A stretch of DNA of 64,000 nucleotides from Methylophilaceae bacterium LSUCC0665. Its GTDB lineage: Bacteria; Pseudomonadota; Gammaproteobacteria; Burkholderiales; Methylophilaceae. Below are positions 49,543 through 61,655 of the stretch, in pieces. Below the pieces are notes generated by a model that made no database searches, had not been told where the DNA came from, and worked only from the letters and a program-made list of their open reading frames with translations. Position 1 is the first letter of the stretch. Each line of letters begins with the position of its first letter. The stretch lies in NCBI GenBank assembly GCA_024919215.1, contig CP103437.1:806001-870000 (forward strand), in the 5' to 3' direction. The position numbers were made by a program, and so were the translations under genes.

Positions 49543-50758
49543 TTTTTGAGAAAAGCAGGGTTGCATTAGTGCCGCCAAATCCAAAGCTATTTGACATAAC
49601 CGTGTTAATTGCTTTATTTTCAATTAATCTAGTTACAATTGTTACATCTTGTATATTTTCATCAATATTGTCCACATTTGCCGAGGCGGCAATAAAATTA
49701 TTTTTCATCATGATAAGAGAATAAATAGCTTCATTAACCCCAGCTGCGCCCAAGGCATGACCTGATAATGACTTAGTTGAAGCAATTAATGGGATATCTC
49801 CAAATCTTCCTGAAGCAAAAACATTTTTAATTGCATTAATTTCAACAATATCGCCAACAGGTGTACTGGTGCCGTGTGTATTTATATAATCAATTTTATC
49901 AATATTTCCTAATGCCATAATCATTGATCGCTCAGCACCTTCTCCACTTGGAGCAACCATGTCGTGACCATCTGAAGTTGCTCCATAACCAGTCACCTCC
50001 GCATAAATAGTCGCGCCCCTTTTGATTGCATGTTCATATTCTTCTAAAACTAAAATTCCTGCACCGCCGGAAATGACAAATCCATCTCTATCTTTATCAT
50101 AAGTTCTTGAGGCGGTTTCAGGTGCATCATTAAACTTTGATGACATGGCTCCCATTGCATCAAATAGATAACTCATGGTCCAATGTTCTTCTTCCGCCCC
50201 TCCTGCAAAAACAATATCTTGTTTACCAAGCTGAATTTGCTCAACTGCATTACCAATACAATGAGCGCTGGTGGAACAAGCTGAGCTGATAGAGTAATTT
50301 ATTCCTTTGATTTTTGCACCAGTGGCTAAACAAGCTGCAACACCATTAGACATTGTTTTAGTTACCATATAAGGGCCGACTCGTCTGATTCCTTTTTCAG
50401 CCAGGACTTCTGTTCCATGGAGCATAGATTCGGTTGATGTACCACCTGCCCCAACAATCAAACCTGTCATTGTATTAGATACCAAGTCTTCACTTAGTTG
50501 AGCGTCTTTGATAGCCTCCTGCATAGCAATCCATGCATAGGCATGGCCTTTGGCCATAAAGCGAAGAAGTTTACGATCAATTAATTCTTCGTAATTTATG
50601 CTAACTGATCCGGCGACCTGCGAACGAAGACCTCTTTCCGCATATTCAGGCTGAAAGGTAATCCCCGATTTGCCATGATAAAGACTATCTTTAACTTCGG
50701 ACTGATTATTTCCTAAACTTGAGACAATCCCTAATCCAGTAATAACTACTCTTCTCAA
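49535..50758 (-). CDS. fabB: 3-oxoacyl-[acyl-carrier-protein] synthase I
   Basis: FabB elongates acyl-ACP and, with FabA, makes unsaturated fatty acids. The 407-aa protein has the nucleophile in [20 protein letters not shown], the two catalytic histidines in [13 protein letters not shown] and [15 protein letters not shown], and the C-terminal [15 protein letters not shown]. Pairing with fabA 9 bases upstream identifies it as FabB rather than FabF. Confidence 0.96.
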   Translation of the reverse strand: MRRVVITGLGIVSSLGNNQSEVKDSLYHGKSGITFQPEYAERGLRSQVAGSVSINYEELIDRKLLRFMAKGHAYAWIAMQEAIKDAQLSEDLVSNTMTGLIVGAGGTSTESMLHGTEVLAEKGIRRVGPYMVTKTMSNGVAACLATGAKIKGINYSISSACSTSAHCIGNAVEQIQLGKQDIVFAGGAEEEHWTMSYLFDAMGAMSSKFNDAPETASRTYDKDRDGFVISGGAGILVLEEYEHAIKRGATIYAEVTGYGATSDGHDMVAPSGEGAERSMIMALGNIDKIDYINTHGTSTPVGDIVEINAIKNVFASGRFGDIPLIASTKSLSGHALGAAGVNEAIYSLIMMKNNFIAASANVDNIDENIQDVTIVTRLIENKAINTVMSNSFGFGGTNATLLFSKIN

Positions 50759-50767
50759 ACACTTTCC

Positions 50768-51283
50768 TTAAAAATTTTCTGTTGTTTTAAATAAACCGAC
50801 TTTTAGATCATTCGCTTCATAAATTACACGTCCATCGACTAACATTTTAGCATCTGCAATACCCATGACCAATTTTCTCATAATCACACGTTTTAAATTG
50901 ATTAAATATGAAATTTTTTTTGCGTTCGGAAGAACCTGACCAGTAAATTTAACTTCACCGCTACCAAGGGCTCTACCTTTCCCCTCTCCACCCTTCCAAC
51001 CAAGAAAGAAGCCAACTAACTGCCACATCGCATCCAATCCAAGACATCCTGGCATTACAGGATCATTTTCAAAATGACATTTAAAGAACCAAAGATCTGG
51101 AATGATATCCATTTCAGCGTGGATGAATCCTTTTTTAAATTCACCTTGATTATCGTTGATCTCAATAATTCGATCAAACATTAACATTGGTGGTAAAGGA
51201 AGTTGAGCATTGCCAGGGCCAAACATTTTACCCTGCCCACACTCAATTAATTCATCGTATGAATAGCTATTTTTTGTGGTCAT
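50768..51283 (-). CDS. fabA: 3-hydroxydecanoyl-ACP dehydratase/isomerase
   Basis: FabA dehydrates 3-hydroxydecanoyl-ACP and isomerises the product, starting anaerobic-type unsaturated fatty acid synthesis. The 171-aa hot-dog protein has [15 protein letters not shown], the catalytic His in [32 protein letters not shown] with Asp in LGLDAMWQ, and [17 protein letters not shown]. Length matches E. coli (172 aa). Confidence 0.96.
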   Translation of the reverse strand: MTTKNSYSYDELIECGQGKMFGPGNAQLPLPPMLMFDRIIEINDNQGEFKKGFIHAEMDIIPDLWFFKCHFENDPVMPGCLGLDAMWQLVGFFLGWKGGEGKGRALGSGEVKFTGQVLPNAKKISYLINLKRVIMRKLVMGIADAKMLVDGRVIYEANDLKVGLFKTTENF

Positions 51284-51292
51284 GTTATATTT

Positions 51293-51308
51293 AATTCTAA
51301 TAAGAATT
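51293..51308. promoter_or_regulatory. Inverted repeat upstream of fabA
   Basis: AATTCT-AATA-AGAATT is a perfect 6-4-6 inverted repeat starting 10 bases upstream of the fabA ATG, in the 96-base gap shared with mxaR. It could be an operator or part of a leader hairpin; its all but two bases being A or T makes chance occurrence plausible. Confidence 0.2.
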
Positions 51309-51379
51309 CATCATTATAAACAATAAAAATAGTTTAATGATTAATTCATAAACCTTTAGTTATATAGAAAGATCAAGTA

Positions 51380-52396
51380 ATGGCAAAAAAAAATCTCGCT
51401 GACTGGTTAAAAAGCGCAACAACCCTTGAAAAACAAATTAATGAAGTTATCCTAGGTCAAGAAAATCCGATACGCCTCATTCTTATCTCAATATTTGCTC
51501 GCGGACATGTTCTTTTAGAAGGGGATGTTGGGGTTGGGAAAACAACAATGCTTCGTGCTGTTGCTCGAGGTATTGGTGGTGGTTATGAAAGGATTGAAGG
51601 GACCATTGACTTAATGCCTAATGACCTAATCTATCATACTTACTTAGGTGATGATGGCAAACCCCATGTTGACAAGGGTCCTGTGCTAAGATCTGGTGAA
51701 GATTTAAGTATATTTTTCTTTAATGAAATTAATCGAGCGAGGCCCCAAGTTCACTCACTCATGCTAAGAATCATGGCTGAGAAAACTCTTTCAGCATTTA
51801 ATCAAGAATTTCATTTTCCCCATTTAATTGTTTTTGCAGATCGAAATCAGGTAGAAAAAGAAGAGACATTTGAAATACCATCTGCTGCAAGGGATCGATT
51901 TATGATGGAAATTCCAATCGTCATTCCAAATAACGATGGCTTAATGACTGATTTGATTTTTGATACAAAATTTCACAACGCTGACGAACTAATAACTAAA
52001 GTCAAAACAGATCAATTGAGCTTTGATCAGTTAAATCATGTAGCTGCTGAAATTCAAGAAAATATCGATGCAACTAAAGAGTTAGAAAAATATGCTTTGA
52101 ATTTATGGAAGGCAACAATAAAACCCCAAGACTATAATATTAAAATTTCAGACATTGATATCAGCAGACTTATTGTTTCTGGCTCCAGTCCTCGAGGAAT
52201 TAGTATGATGATGAAATGTGCTCGGGTTAATGCGTGGATGAATAATCGATCGTCTGTTCTGCCAGAAGATATTCATCAAATTTTTCATGAAACTATTGCG
52301 CACAGATTAGTTTTTAATCCAGTATATGATTTAAGAAGAACTGAAATTTCAAGAGAATTAACTACTGAAATAATAAACAAGGTTAGTGCGCATTAA
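51380..52396 (+). CDS. mxaR: MoxR-type AAA+ ATPase MxaR
   Basis: A 338-aa MoxR-family ATPase, needed in methylotrophs for methanol dehydrogenase maturation. Walker A is GDVGVGKTT (Lys54), followed by RIEGTIDLMPNDLIYHTYLGDDGKPH, Walker B LSIFFFNEINRARPQVHSLML and sensor 1 IVFADRNQVEKEETFEIPSAARDRFMMEI. It is the first gene of a six-gene block in the mxaRSACKL order, joined to the next gene with a 1-base overlap. MoxR proteins also occur in Bat-type clusters, but the gene order here fits mxa best. Confidence 0.85.
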   Translation: MAKKNLADWLKSATTLEKQINEVILGQENPIRLILISIFARGHVLLEGDVGVGKTTMLRAVARGIGGGYERIEGTIDLMPNDLIYHTYLGDDGKPHVDKGPVLRSGEDLSIFFFNEINRARPQVHSLMLRIMAEKTLSAFNQEFHFPHLIVFADRNQVEKEETFEIPSAARDRFMMEIPIVIPNNDGLMTDLIFDTKFHNADELITKVKTDQLSFDQLNHVAAEIQENIDATKELEKYALNLWKATIKPQDYNIKISDIDISRLIVSGSSPRGISMMMKCARVNAWMNNRSSVLPEDIHQIFHETIAHRLVFNPVYDLRRTEISRELTTEIINKVSAH

Positions 52397-53247
52397 TGTC
52401 TGTCGAGTTTTTTAATTATCATATCAATTGGAAATCTAAAGCCATTCATCCTGGAAGTCATAAATCAGATCAGAGGGGAATGGGAATTGAATTTGCTGGT
52501 CACTCAAATCTTCTTGATTATCCAGATCCGAGAAGGATCGATTTGCGAATGACAATGAGGGATCCAATGGATCAAGTTTATGTTCGAATATTTAATCAAA
52601 GAAGTGCTACACCAATTATGATTTTTAATGATTTATCAGCAAGCATGACCTTTGGTCAAGCAAGCAAGTTAGAACGCGCAGCAGAGATTGCTGAAATTAT
52701 TAAAAACTCTGCTTATCATAACAGAGATGCGATTGGGCTGGTTGGCTTTCACGATACTGTAAATGATGAGTGGATCGCACCTTTGTCTTACAGGCCATAT
52801 CTTACAGAAAGTTTGATTAAAAAAATTACTTCAGAAAAAAATCACAATAAAGGATCACATGGGATTTCAAAACTTCACCAATACCTTCCGAAAGACCATA
52901 CTTTAATTTTCTTTATTTCTGATTTTCATTTGCCAAATGAGCAAATCACTATGTTTTTGAATAACACAAGAAAACATACCGTTGTTCCAATTATTCTATG
53001 GGATAAAAATGAATATTCTAATTTACCCAAATTTGGTATTACTACATTCACCGACCCTGAAACATTTGAAGAGAGGACAATTCTTCTGCGAAAGAAACTG
53101 ATCAAAAATATTATTACTGAATTTAATCAAAGAAAAAAACATCTGATCAAATTATTTAATAGTTTTGATGCCCCGCCTTTTTTTGTTGAGGGTGAATTTA
53201 ATCCAGATGATATGACTCACTACTTTAATGAGTATTACCATGCTTAG
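52396..53247 (+). CDS. mxaS: MxaS, DUF58 family protein
   Basis: A 283-aa DUF58 protein. The DUF58 core is YPDPRRIDLRMTMRDPMDQVYVR, followed by a von Willebrand-like MIDAS stretch IMIFNDLSASMTFG (DxSxS intact). No membrane helices. DUF58 proteins partner MoxR ATPases, and here the gene follows mxaR directly and overlaps mxaA by 8 bases. In Methylobacterium MxaS belongs to the set required for active methanol dehydrogenase; its biochemical role is unknown. Confidence 0.82.
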   Translation: MSVEFFNYHINWKSKAIHPGSHKSDQRGMGIEFAGHSNLLDYPDPRRIDLRMTMRDPMDQVYVRIFNQRSATPIMIFNDLSASMTFGQASKLERAAEIAEIIKNSAYHNRDAIGLVGFHDTVNDEWIAPLSYRPYLTESLIKKITSEKNHNKGSHGISKLHQYLPKDHTLIFFISDFHLPNEQITMFLNNTRKHTVVPIILWDKNEYSNLPKFGITTFTDPETFEERTILLRKKLIKNIITEFNQRKKHLIKLFNSFDAPPFFVEGEFNPDDMTHYFNEYYHA

Positions 53248-54199
53248 ATTTATTCTATTAATTTTAATTGCAAATTTAGCATTTGCCTTTGAAGACCCAA
53301 AAAAGTATCCTGACCTTGATGAGAAATTTTATTCACTATCAATAACAGAACCTGATCAAAAAGTTGGTTATCACGTGGGTGATTTGGTTCAAAGACACAT
53401 CAAATTAATAGTCCATGAACCTTATGCGCTTATCGAAGAATCTTTACCAATTGTAGGCTATGAAAAACGCTTTAGGGGGCAATTACTTGGTATTACGCTC
53501 CAAGATATCGACAAGAAAATTAACAAAAATGAATTAGACTTACTTCTGACCTATCAAATATTTACTAACAATGTAGTAGCCAAACCTGCATTTGTAACTG
53601 CTGATTACTATAGAGTCGTTAATAAAAGAAATTCTGAAGAAGTATTAAAATTAAGAATACCTGAACTAACCATTGCTGTATCCCCCATTGCTATATTTGG
53701 CGATATTAAAGTCCAAGAGGATATGAGTGGCTTAAGAGGACCGATTTTAATAGAACATCAACAATACTTAAATAAAATTTTCATCAGTAGCGCTGTCTTT
53801 ATTTTGTCTCTATGTATTCTTTTATATATATACACAAAATTCACTATTCTTCCTGGATTTAAAAAGACATTTTTACCGCTATATAGAACATTAAAAAAAG
53901 ATAAAAAAATTAAGCTTGATGAGATGATCAAATCAATTCATAGCCAAATAAATAATTATTCTGAAATGAGTATTTTTGAAAAAAATATCAAAGATCTGTA
54001 TTTAAAAAATTCATCTTTTAAGCTAATTGAAAAAGAACTTGTTTTATTTTTTAAAATTTCTAATCAAAAATTGTTTACAAAAAAAATGCAAGAAAGTGAA
54101 GAAATTAGGGATTGGTTAATTTTTTTCTGCTTCCATCTTCATTTGTGCGAAAAGAACATTCCTGTTAAAAATGCAGACATTAAATTAATAAAAATATAA
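53240..54199 (+). CDS. mxaA: MxaA, methanol dehydrogenase maturation protein
   Basis: A 319-aa membrane protein. I choose the ATG at 53240, which gives a signal sequence MLRFILLILIANLAFAFEDP; an ATG 12 bases earlier adds four residues. The periplasmic part has the family pattern EPDQKVGYHVGDLVQRHIKL. One membrane helix (FISSAVFILSLCILLYIYT, about residues 180-200) is followed by a cytosolic tail of about 120 residues. In Methylobacterium, MxaA, C, K and L are linked to calcium insertion into the MxaFI enzyme. Confidence 0.78.
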   Translation: MLRFILLILIANLAFAFEDPKKYPDLDEKFYSLSITEPDQKVGYHVGDLVQRHIKLIVHEPYALIEESLPIVGYEKRFRGQLLGITLQDIDKKINKNELDLLLTYQIFTNNVVAKPAFVTADYYRVVNKRNSEEVLKLRIPELTIAVSPIAIFGDIKVQEDMSGLRGPILIEHQQYLNKIFISSAVFILSLCILLYIYTKFTILPGFKKTFLPLYRTLKKDKKIKLDEMIKSIHSQINNYSEMSIFEKNIKDLYLKNSSFKLIEKELVLFFKISNQKLFTKKMQESEEIRDWLIFFCFHLHLCEKNIPVKNADIKLIKI

Positions 54200-54201
54200 A
54201 T

Positions 54202-55182
54202 ATGTTTTTTTTGAACCCTTTTTTTCTGATCTTAATCCCATTAATATTTGTACCTTTTATTTTTAAAGTCATATCAAAAAACTTTTATTCTTGGAACAAG
54301 TTAATACCTGATGATTCATCATCATTATTTCTCTCCATCTTAATAAAAGTTTTTAATAGCTTAATTATCCTTTTTTTAATTCTTTATTTTGCATCCCCTC
54401 AAATGCCGCAAGAAACAGTCACTAAAGTAGGAATTGGATCTCAAATAGGTCTTGTATTAGATAGAAGCGCTTCCATGGATGACCCTTTTTCAGGTTCAAC
54501 CCAATTAGATAATGAAGGTGTTGGGGAGACTAAATCAGCAGCAGCAGCTAGGCTTATTATCAATTTTGTTGAGTCAAGAAAAAATGACATGATTGGAGTT
54601 ATAACCTTCAGCAACTCAGCAATGTTTGTTTTGCCTCTCACTCAAAATAAGAGCGCAATTACTGGCGCGGTAAATGCAACAGCTGGTAATGCTCTATTCC
54701 AAACAAATATTGGTGCTGGACTTTCTAGCGTCTCAGAACTCTTTGCTAAGGTCGAAGACTCAGGCTCTCGAGCAGTCATTCTATTATCGGATGGAGCCGG
54801 AAGAATTGATGCGCCAACACAACAAAAAATTAGAGATTGGTTTGATCGATTTGATATCGGTTTGTATTGGATTGTATTAAGACAACCAGGCGGAATAAGT
54901 ATCTTTGATGAAAATCTTAAAATAAGAGACGAAACACAACCGCCACCTCAAATAGAACTTTTTGAATATTTTAAAACTTTCAGATCACCTTTTCAGGCTT
55001 ATGAAGCTGAAGATCCTGCATCACTTGAAAAGGCGATCAAAGATATTAACCTGAAAGAAAAAAAACAAATTTTTTATGAGGAAGTAATTCCTGGCTCCAA
55101 TTACTCTCTTCATTTTCTAATTGGTGCGTTTTTAATGACATTTGTACTATTCTTACTTAAACTAATTGAGTTAAAAAAATAA
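54202..55182 (+). CDS. mxaC: MxaC, VWA-domain membrane protein
   Basis: A 326-aa protein with two N-terminal membrane helices (about residues 2-22 and 44-63), a von Willebrand A domain with intact MIDAS Asp87-x-Ser89-x-Ser91 in LVLDRSASMDD, a later Thr in FQTNIGAG and VILLSDGAGR, then a C-terminal helix (about 302-322). It resembles BatA. The domain contains a PPP tract near residue 250 (TQPPPQIELF), a possible EF-P-dependent pause. It starts 2 bases after mxaA. Confidence 0.8.
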   Translation: MFFLNPFFLILIPLIFVPFIFKVISKNFYSWNKLIPDDSSSLFLSILIKVFNSLIILFLILYFASPQMPQETVTKVGIGSQIGLVLDRSASMDDPFSGSTQLDNEGVGETKSAAAARLIINFVESRKNDMIGVITFSNSAMFVLPLTQNKSAITGAVNATAGNALFQTNIGAGLSSVSELFAKVEDSGSRAVILLSDGAGRIDAPTQQKIRDWFDRFDIGLYWIVLRQPGGISIFDENLKIRDETQPPPQIELFEYFKTFRSPFQAYEAEDPASLEKAIKDINLKEKKQIFYEEVIPGSNYSLHFLIGAFLMTFVLFLLKLIELKK

Positions 55183-55186
55183 AATT

Positions 55187-55738
55187 ATGAACAAATTAAA
55201 TCAATTTTTCACAGCTAAATATATCACAAGGATTGCTTTGGCTACTTTAGTGTCTAGCGCCTTATTCATCTTTTTTAATCTTTTTAATCTTTACCAAGCT
55301 AATAAATTTAATAATGAAGTATTAAATGGTGAAACCCCATCATTTTTTGAACAAAGCTTTGAAGCTAGATACGCCACAGCTTATTGGTTAGCCAAAAAAG
55401 AAATCTTTAAAGAGTCAACCATTTTATTTAACGCACTTATGAAAGAAGCTGACGATGACCAAAAATCCGCACTCCAATACAATATAGGTAATATCTTCTT
55501 TACGCGAGGTTTGATTATTAATGGCACAAGCATGTCTGTCAGAGATGAGGCAGAATATTTGTTTCAACAAGCCAATAAAGCCTATCGACAGTCATTAAAA
55601 TTCGGTCCTTATTATTGGGACGCAAAACATAACCTAGATAGACTACTTACCATGTTACCTCCTGACCCAACTCCTGGGGTTGGAGACTCAGATGCTCCAG
55701 GTTTAATTATGGGTAATATTCCTATCGGTTTACCATGA
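55187..55738 (+). CDS. mxaK: MxaK, TPR membrane protein
   Basis: A 183-aa protein with one membrane helix (about residues 14-36) and a periplasmic TPR-like region: YATAYWLAKKEIFKESTILFNALM and SALQYNIGNIFFTRGL, then a NKAYRQSLKFGPYYWDAKHNLDRLL repeat. It ends in a Pro/Gly-rich tail, DPTPGVGDSDAPG...IPIGLP. It lies 4 bases after mxaC and overlaps mxaL by 4. Position and architecture match MxaK; sequence identity alone is weak in this family. Confidence 0.75.
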   Translation: MNKLNQFFTAKYITRIALATLVSSALFIFFNLFNLYQANKFNNEVLNGETPSFFEQSFEARYATAYWLAKKEIFKESTILFNALMKEADDDQKSALQYNIGNIFFTRGLIINGTSMSVRDEAEYLFQQANKAYRQSLKFGPYYWDAKHNLDRLLTMLPPDPTPGVGDSDAPGLIMGNIPIGLP

Positions 55739-56700
55739 TTTTGTTTAATAAATTTAAAAAACATTTTGAGAAAAAAAGTGACTTTTTTCTCCTGGTCAGC
55801 TTTCTTTTAATGGTGCTCGCCTTAATCAATCCCTCTATACCAGTGAAACAATCCCTTTATAACTATATTTTGATTGCAGACATTTCTCAAAGTATGAATA
55901 CAGAAGATATGAAGATTAATCAAAAAACGGTATCTCGATTAGACTATACCAAACACATCATGAGTCGTTTAGTAGAAGACTTTCCGTGCGGCACTAAAGT
56001 CAGCATAGGCATGTTTGCTGGAGTCTCTGTTTCAGCAACCTACTCCCCTATAGAGGTATGTGAGAACTTTAGTAATATCAACACAACTATTAGCAAACTT
56101 GATTGGAGAGCCACTTGGTCAGGCAACACAAGAATTAGAGAATCTGTAGTTAATTTAGCGAGACTTATTCGAAGTTTTCCCGAATCGGCTCAAGTAATTT
56201 ATTTTACTGATGGAGAAGAAGCGCCAAAACTTCATGTTTTTAATACAAGAGATCTTGAGCAATTTCAGGGGGGTAATGATTGGTTATTTGTGGGAATAGG
56301 CTCTGATGAAGGAGCACCAATACCAAAATATGATAATAAAAATCAACTTATTGGGTACTGGTCGAATGATAGCTTTGCTCTTCAACCAGGAATTGCACAG
56401 ATATCAGAATCTAATATAGGTGTAAGGGATAACAAAGTAGCTAGTGGCGCAACTGATCGCTATATGTCTAAACTGGATAGTGAATACCTAGAAAAATTAG
56501 CTAAGGAAATTGGCGGCCTATACATTAATGGTCAAAGTTATCGTGCTATTAGAAAAGAAATGAAAAAGCAGCCTCCTGCATGGAAAGCACCAGACCAGTT
56601 TTATCTTCAACCTATTTTATGTTTTTTTGCATTATTATTTTTTATCGCCAGATATTTATCAAAAGCAAATATCAATAGCCTAATTAGAAAAATTACATGA
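55735..56700 (+). CDS. mxaL: MxaL, VWA-domain membrane protein
   Basis: A 321-aa protein with an N-terminal membrane helix (about residues 17-34), a von Willebrand A domain with MIDAS Asp49-x-Ser51-x-Ser53 in YILIADISQSMNTEDM, VIYFTDGEEAP, and a C-terminal helix (about 290-310). It resembles BatB and would pair with MxaC. Last gene of the mxa block; the stop overlaps ygfZ by 4 bases. The mxaD gene that follows in some methylotrophs is missing here. Confidence 0.8.
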   Translation: MILFNKFKKHFEKKSDFFLLVSFLLMVLALINPSIPVKQSLYNYILIADISQSMNTEDMKINQKTVSRLDYTKHIMSRLVEDFPCGTKVSIGMFAGVSVSATYSPIEVCENFSNINTTISKLDWRATWSGNTRIRESVVNLARLIRSFPESAQVIYFTDGEEAPKLHVFNTRDLEQFQGGNDWLFVGIGSDEGAPIPKYDNKNQLIGYWSNDSFALQPGIAQISESNIGVRDNKVASGATDRYMSKLDSEYLEKLAKEIGGLYINGQSYRAIRKEMKKQPPAWKAPDQFYLQPILCFFALLFFIARYLSKANINSLIRKIT

Positions 56701-57536
56701 TGCTTGTCAATTTACTAGATCGCTATTCAATAATTGAAATTTCAGGAGAAGATCACCTTGATTTTCTTCAAGGTCAACTGACAAACGATATCAAAAAAAA
56801 TGAAAAAAAATTTATATATAGCGGCATGTGCAACCCCAAGGGAAGATTATTTGCCTTTTTAAGAATCTTGAGAACTCCTGATTCCAGCTCAATATTTTTT
56901 GTCATTCCCTCATCTCTTGCGGATGCTGTTCAAAAAAGATTAATGATGTTTATTCTTAGAGCTAAGGTTGTGATTCAGAAAGCAGAGAACTTTCATCTAA
57001 TAGGAATTATTGATGACAATCCTCTAATTGATATATCTGCTGATCGCAAATTAAACTTACCTGATCAAACAAATCGCTCTGTAATGATTTTTCAAGATAA
57101 TGATTTATATAAACAAATTACGACTAAACATTCTTTTGATGACATATCAAATTGGATTAAAAAAGATATTGAATTTGGTATTCCTGAGGTAATGGAACAG
57201 ACACAGGAAAAATTTTTGGTACACACATGCAACCTTGATTTAATAGATGCCGTTAATTTTAAAAAGGGGTGCTACACCGGCCAAGAAATAGTGGCAAGAA
57301 CACACTACCTTGGCAAACCGAAACATCGAAGTTTTTATGGTGTGGTAAATTCTAAATTATCTTTAGACTATGGAGAGCAGGTCTTTGAAAATGATCAAAG
57401 CGTTGGAGCTGTGGTCAACTTTACTTGCTGCGAAGATAAAACATACGTTCTGTTTGAAAAAACCTTAGACACGCAAGATGATAGCTTAAATATTAAGGGT
57501 GAAAAGCTCGTAATAACTAAATCATTTGCAAATTAA
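56697..57536 (+). CDS. ygfZ: Folate-binding protein YgfZ
   Basis: YgfZ/IBA57-type protein that uses tetrahydrofolate to help Fe-S cluster assembly or repair. The 279-aa protein shows FLQGQLTNDIKKNE at the N-terminus, YSGMCNPKGRLFAFLRI, and the diagnostic KKGCYTGQEIVARTHYLGKPKHR with the conserved Cys of KGCYTGQE. It begins inside mxaL, which is probably a fortuitous fusion of transcription units rather than a functional link. Its stop TAA shares TTAA with convergent ftsB. Confidence 0.92.
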   Translation: MMLVNLLDRYSIIEISGEDHLDFLQGQLTNDIKKNEKKFIYSGMCNPKGRLFAFLRILRTPDSSSIFFVIPSSLADAVQKRLMMFILRAKVVIQKAENFHLIGIIDDNPLIDISADRKLNLPDQTNRSVMIFQDNDLYKQITTKHSFDDISNWIKKDIEFGIPEVMEQTQEKFLVHTCNLDLIDAVNFKKGCYTGQEIVARTHYLGKPKHRSFYGVVNSKLSLDYGEQVFENDQSVGAVVNFTCCEDKTYVLFEKTLDTQDDSLNIKGEKLVITKSFAN

Positions 57537-57811
57537 TTTTTTTTATCAATAATTAAAAAAAATGTTTCATTTTTTTTAATCAAACCCAAATCAAAACGAG
57601 CCTTGCCTTCAATAACATCCGTGCCATTTTTTAAATCCTGAACAACTGCCAAAAGAATATCATTTTCTGATTTGATTGCCTCGTTGACTTTTAACTGTTG
57701 ATCGATTTGTTTTTGTAACGAAATCACATTCAACCAGCCACCTTTGCCAAACCATAAAGGATATTGCAATGCTAATATTAAAGTAATAAAAATGAATGTC
57801 AGAAACTTCAT
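57533..57811 (-). CDS. ftsB: Cell division protein FtsB
   Basis: FtsB is a small bitopic protein of the FtsQLB divisome complex. The 92-aa protein has one N-terminal membrane helix (residues 2-18), the short juxtamembrane motif [10 protein letters not shown], a coiled coil (about 28-60, [19 protein letters not shown]), and a C-terminal segment with [20 protein letters not shown]. Its location directly after eno (4-base overlap) is a conserved proteobacterial arrangement. Confidence 0.93.
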   Translation of the reverse strand: MKFLTFIFITLILALQYPLWFGKGGWLNVISLQKQIDQQLKVNEAIKSENDILLAVVQDLKNGTDVIEGKARFDLGLIKKNETFFLIIDKKN

Positions 57812-59094
57812 TTATTTAATTGATAAAATGCGTCTAGTCCAGCATATATAGACTTTCCTTCTAACTCTTCTTCGATTCTTAGAAGTTGGTTATATTTAGC
57901 TACTCTCTCAGACCGCGACATAGATCCAGTTTTAATCTGCATCGCGTTTGTCCCCACTGCTAAATCTGCGATGGTGGTATCCTCAGTCTCACCAGAGCGA
58001 TGAGATATCACGGCGGTATAGTTATTTTCTTGGGCTAATTTAATGGTTTCAAGTGTCTCAGTTAATGTGCCAATTTGATTTACTTTAATCAAAACAGAAT
58101 TCGCTATTTTTTTTTCAATTCCCTCTTTAAGTATTTTTGGATTGGTCACAAATAGATCATCGCCAACAAGTTGAATTTTTTTTCCTAATCTTTCGGTCAA
58201 AATTTTCCAACCATCCCAGTCATTCTCATCCAAGCCATCCTCAATGCTAATAATTGGATATTTATCACTCCACGACTCAAGATAATTCGTCATTTCAGCC
58301 GAGCTCAATTTAAGATTTTCAGATTTTAAGTGATAATGTCCATCACAATAAAACTCAGAGGAGGCGCAATCTAAGGCAATAAAAACATGCTTTCCAGCCT
58401 GATATCCGGCATCTTCAATCGATTGCATTATTAATTCAATTGCTTCCTCATTAGAACTTAAATCAGGAGCAAAACCACCCTCGTCTCCAACTGTTGTTGA
58501 TAAATTTCTTTTTGCTAAAATTTCCTTTAAAGAATGAAACACCTCAGTACCACAACGAATCGCATCTGAAAAACTTCCAAATCCAGCTGGCACAATCATA
58601 AATTCTTGAATATCAACACTATTATCAGCATGCGCTCCACCATTGATAATATTCATCATTGGAGTGGGTAGAGAATATGTATTTTCTTTTATCACGGTTT
58701 GATACAAGGGTTTTTTTAGAGAATTCGCAAAGGCATGAGCATTAGCTAAAGATACCGCCAATAAACTATTCGCACCTAATCTTTCTTTATTTGATGTTCC
58801 ATCAAGATTTATTAAAATTTCATCGACTTTTGTTTGCTCAGACACATCCTGTCCAACAAGAGCATCATTAATTTCAGTATTTATAAAATTAACTGCATTG
58901 AGCACACTTTTGCCCTTATAAACAGACTTATTCTTATCCCTTAATTCAATAGCCTCTTTAGAGCCTGTTGAAGCTCCTGAAGGAACAATAGCTCTACCAA
59001 AACTTCCATCCTGAAGAATTACATCCGCTTCAACAGTCGGGTTTCCTCTAGAGTCGATGACTTGTCTTGCTTTAATTTTTTTTATAAATGTCAT
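57808..59094 (-). CDS. eno: Enolase
   Basis: Enolase interconverts 2-phosphoglycerate and PEP. The 428-aa protein has [49 protein letters not shown], metal ligands in [11 protein letters not shown] and [24 protein letters not shown] and [18 protein letters not shown]. Its ribosome binding region is AGGATA-AGT-ATG. It is placed in pyrG-kdsA-eno-ftsB order. Confidence 0.97.
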   Translation of the reverse strand: MTFIKKIKARQVIDSRGNPTVEADVILQDGSFGRAIVPSGASTGSKEAIELRDKNKSVYKGKSVLNAVNFINTEINDALVGQDVSEQTKVDEILINLDGTSNKERLGANSLLAVSLANAHAFANSLKKPLYQTVIKENTYSLPTPMMNIINGGAHADNSVDIQEFMIVPAGFGSFSDAIRCGTEVFHSLKEILAKRNLSTTVGDEGGFAPDLSSNEEAIELIMQSIEDAGYQAGKHVFIALDCASSEFYCDGHYHLKSENLKLSSAEMTNYLESWSDKYPIISIEDGLDENDWDGWKILTERLGKKIQLVGDDLFVTNPKILKEGIEKKIANSVLIKVNQIGTLTETLETIKLAQENNYTAVISHRSGETEDTTIADLAVGTNAMQIKTGSMSRSERVAKYNQLLRIEEELEGKSIYAGLDAFYQLNK

Positions 59095-59111
59095 ACTTAT
59101 CCTATTTAAAT

Positions 59112-61570
<2,459 letters not shown>

Positions 61571-61655
61571 TTATTAATTATTTGCTGACGGAATAATATT
61601 TTACTTTATTGAACAGATAACCACAATCGATAAATGGAGTTATGTTTTTAAAGAT

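Noticed and set aside
51380-56700. Bat-type aerotolerance cluster
   Set aside because: The MoxR-DUF58-VWA-TPR content overlaps, but gene order, the MxaA-like third gene and the methylotroph context favour mxaRSACKL; a BatD-like protein is absent.
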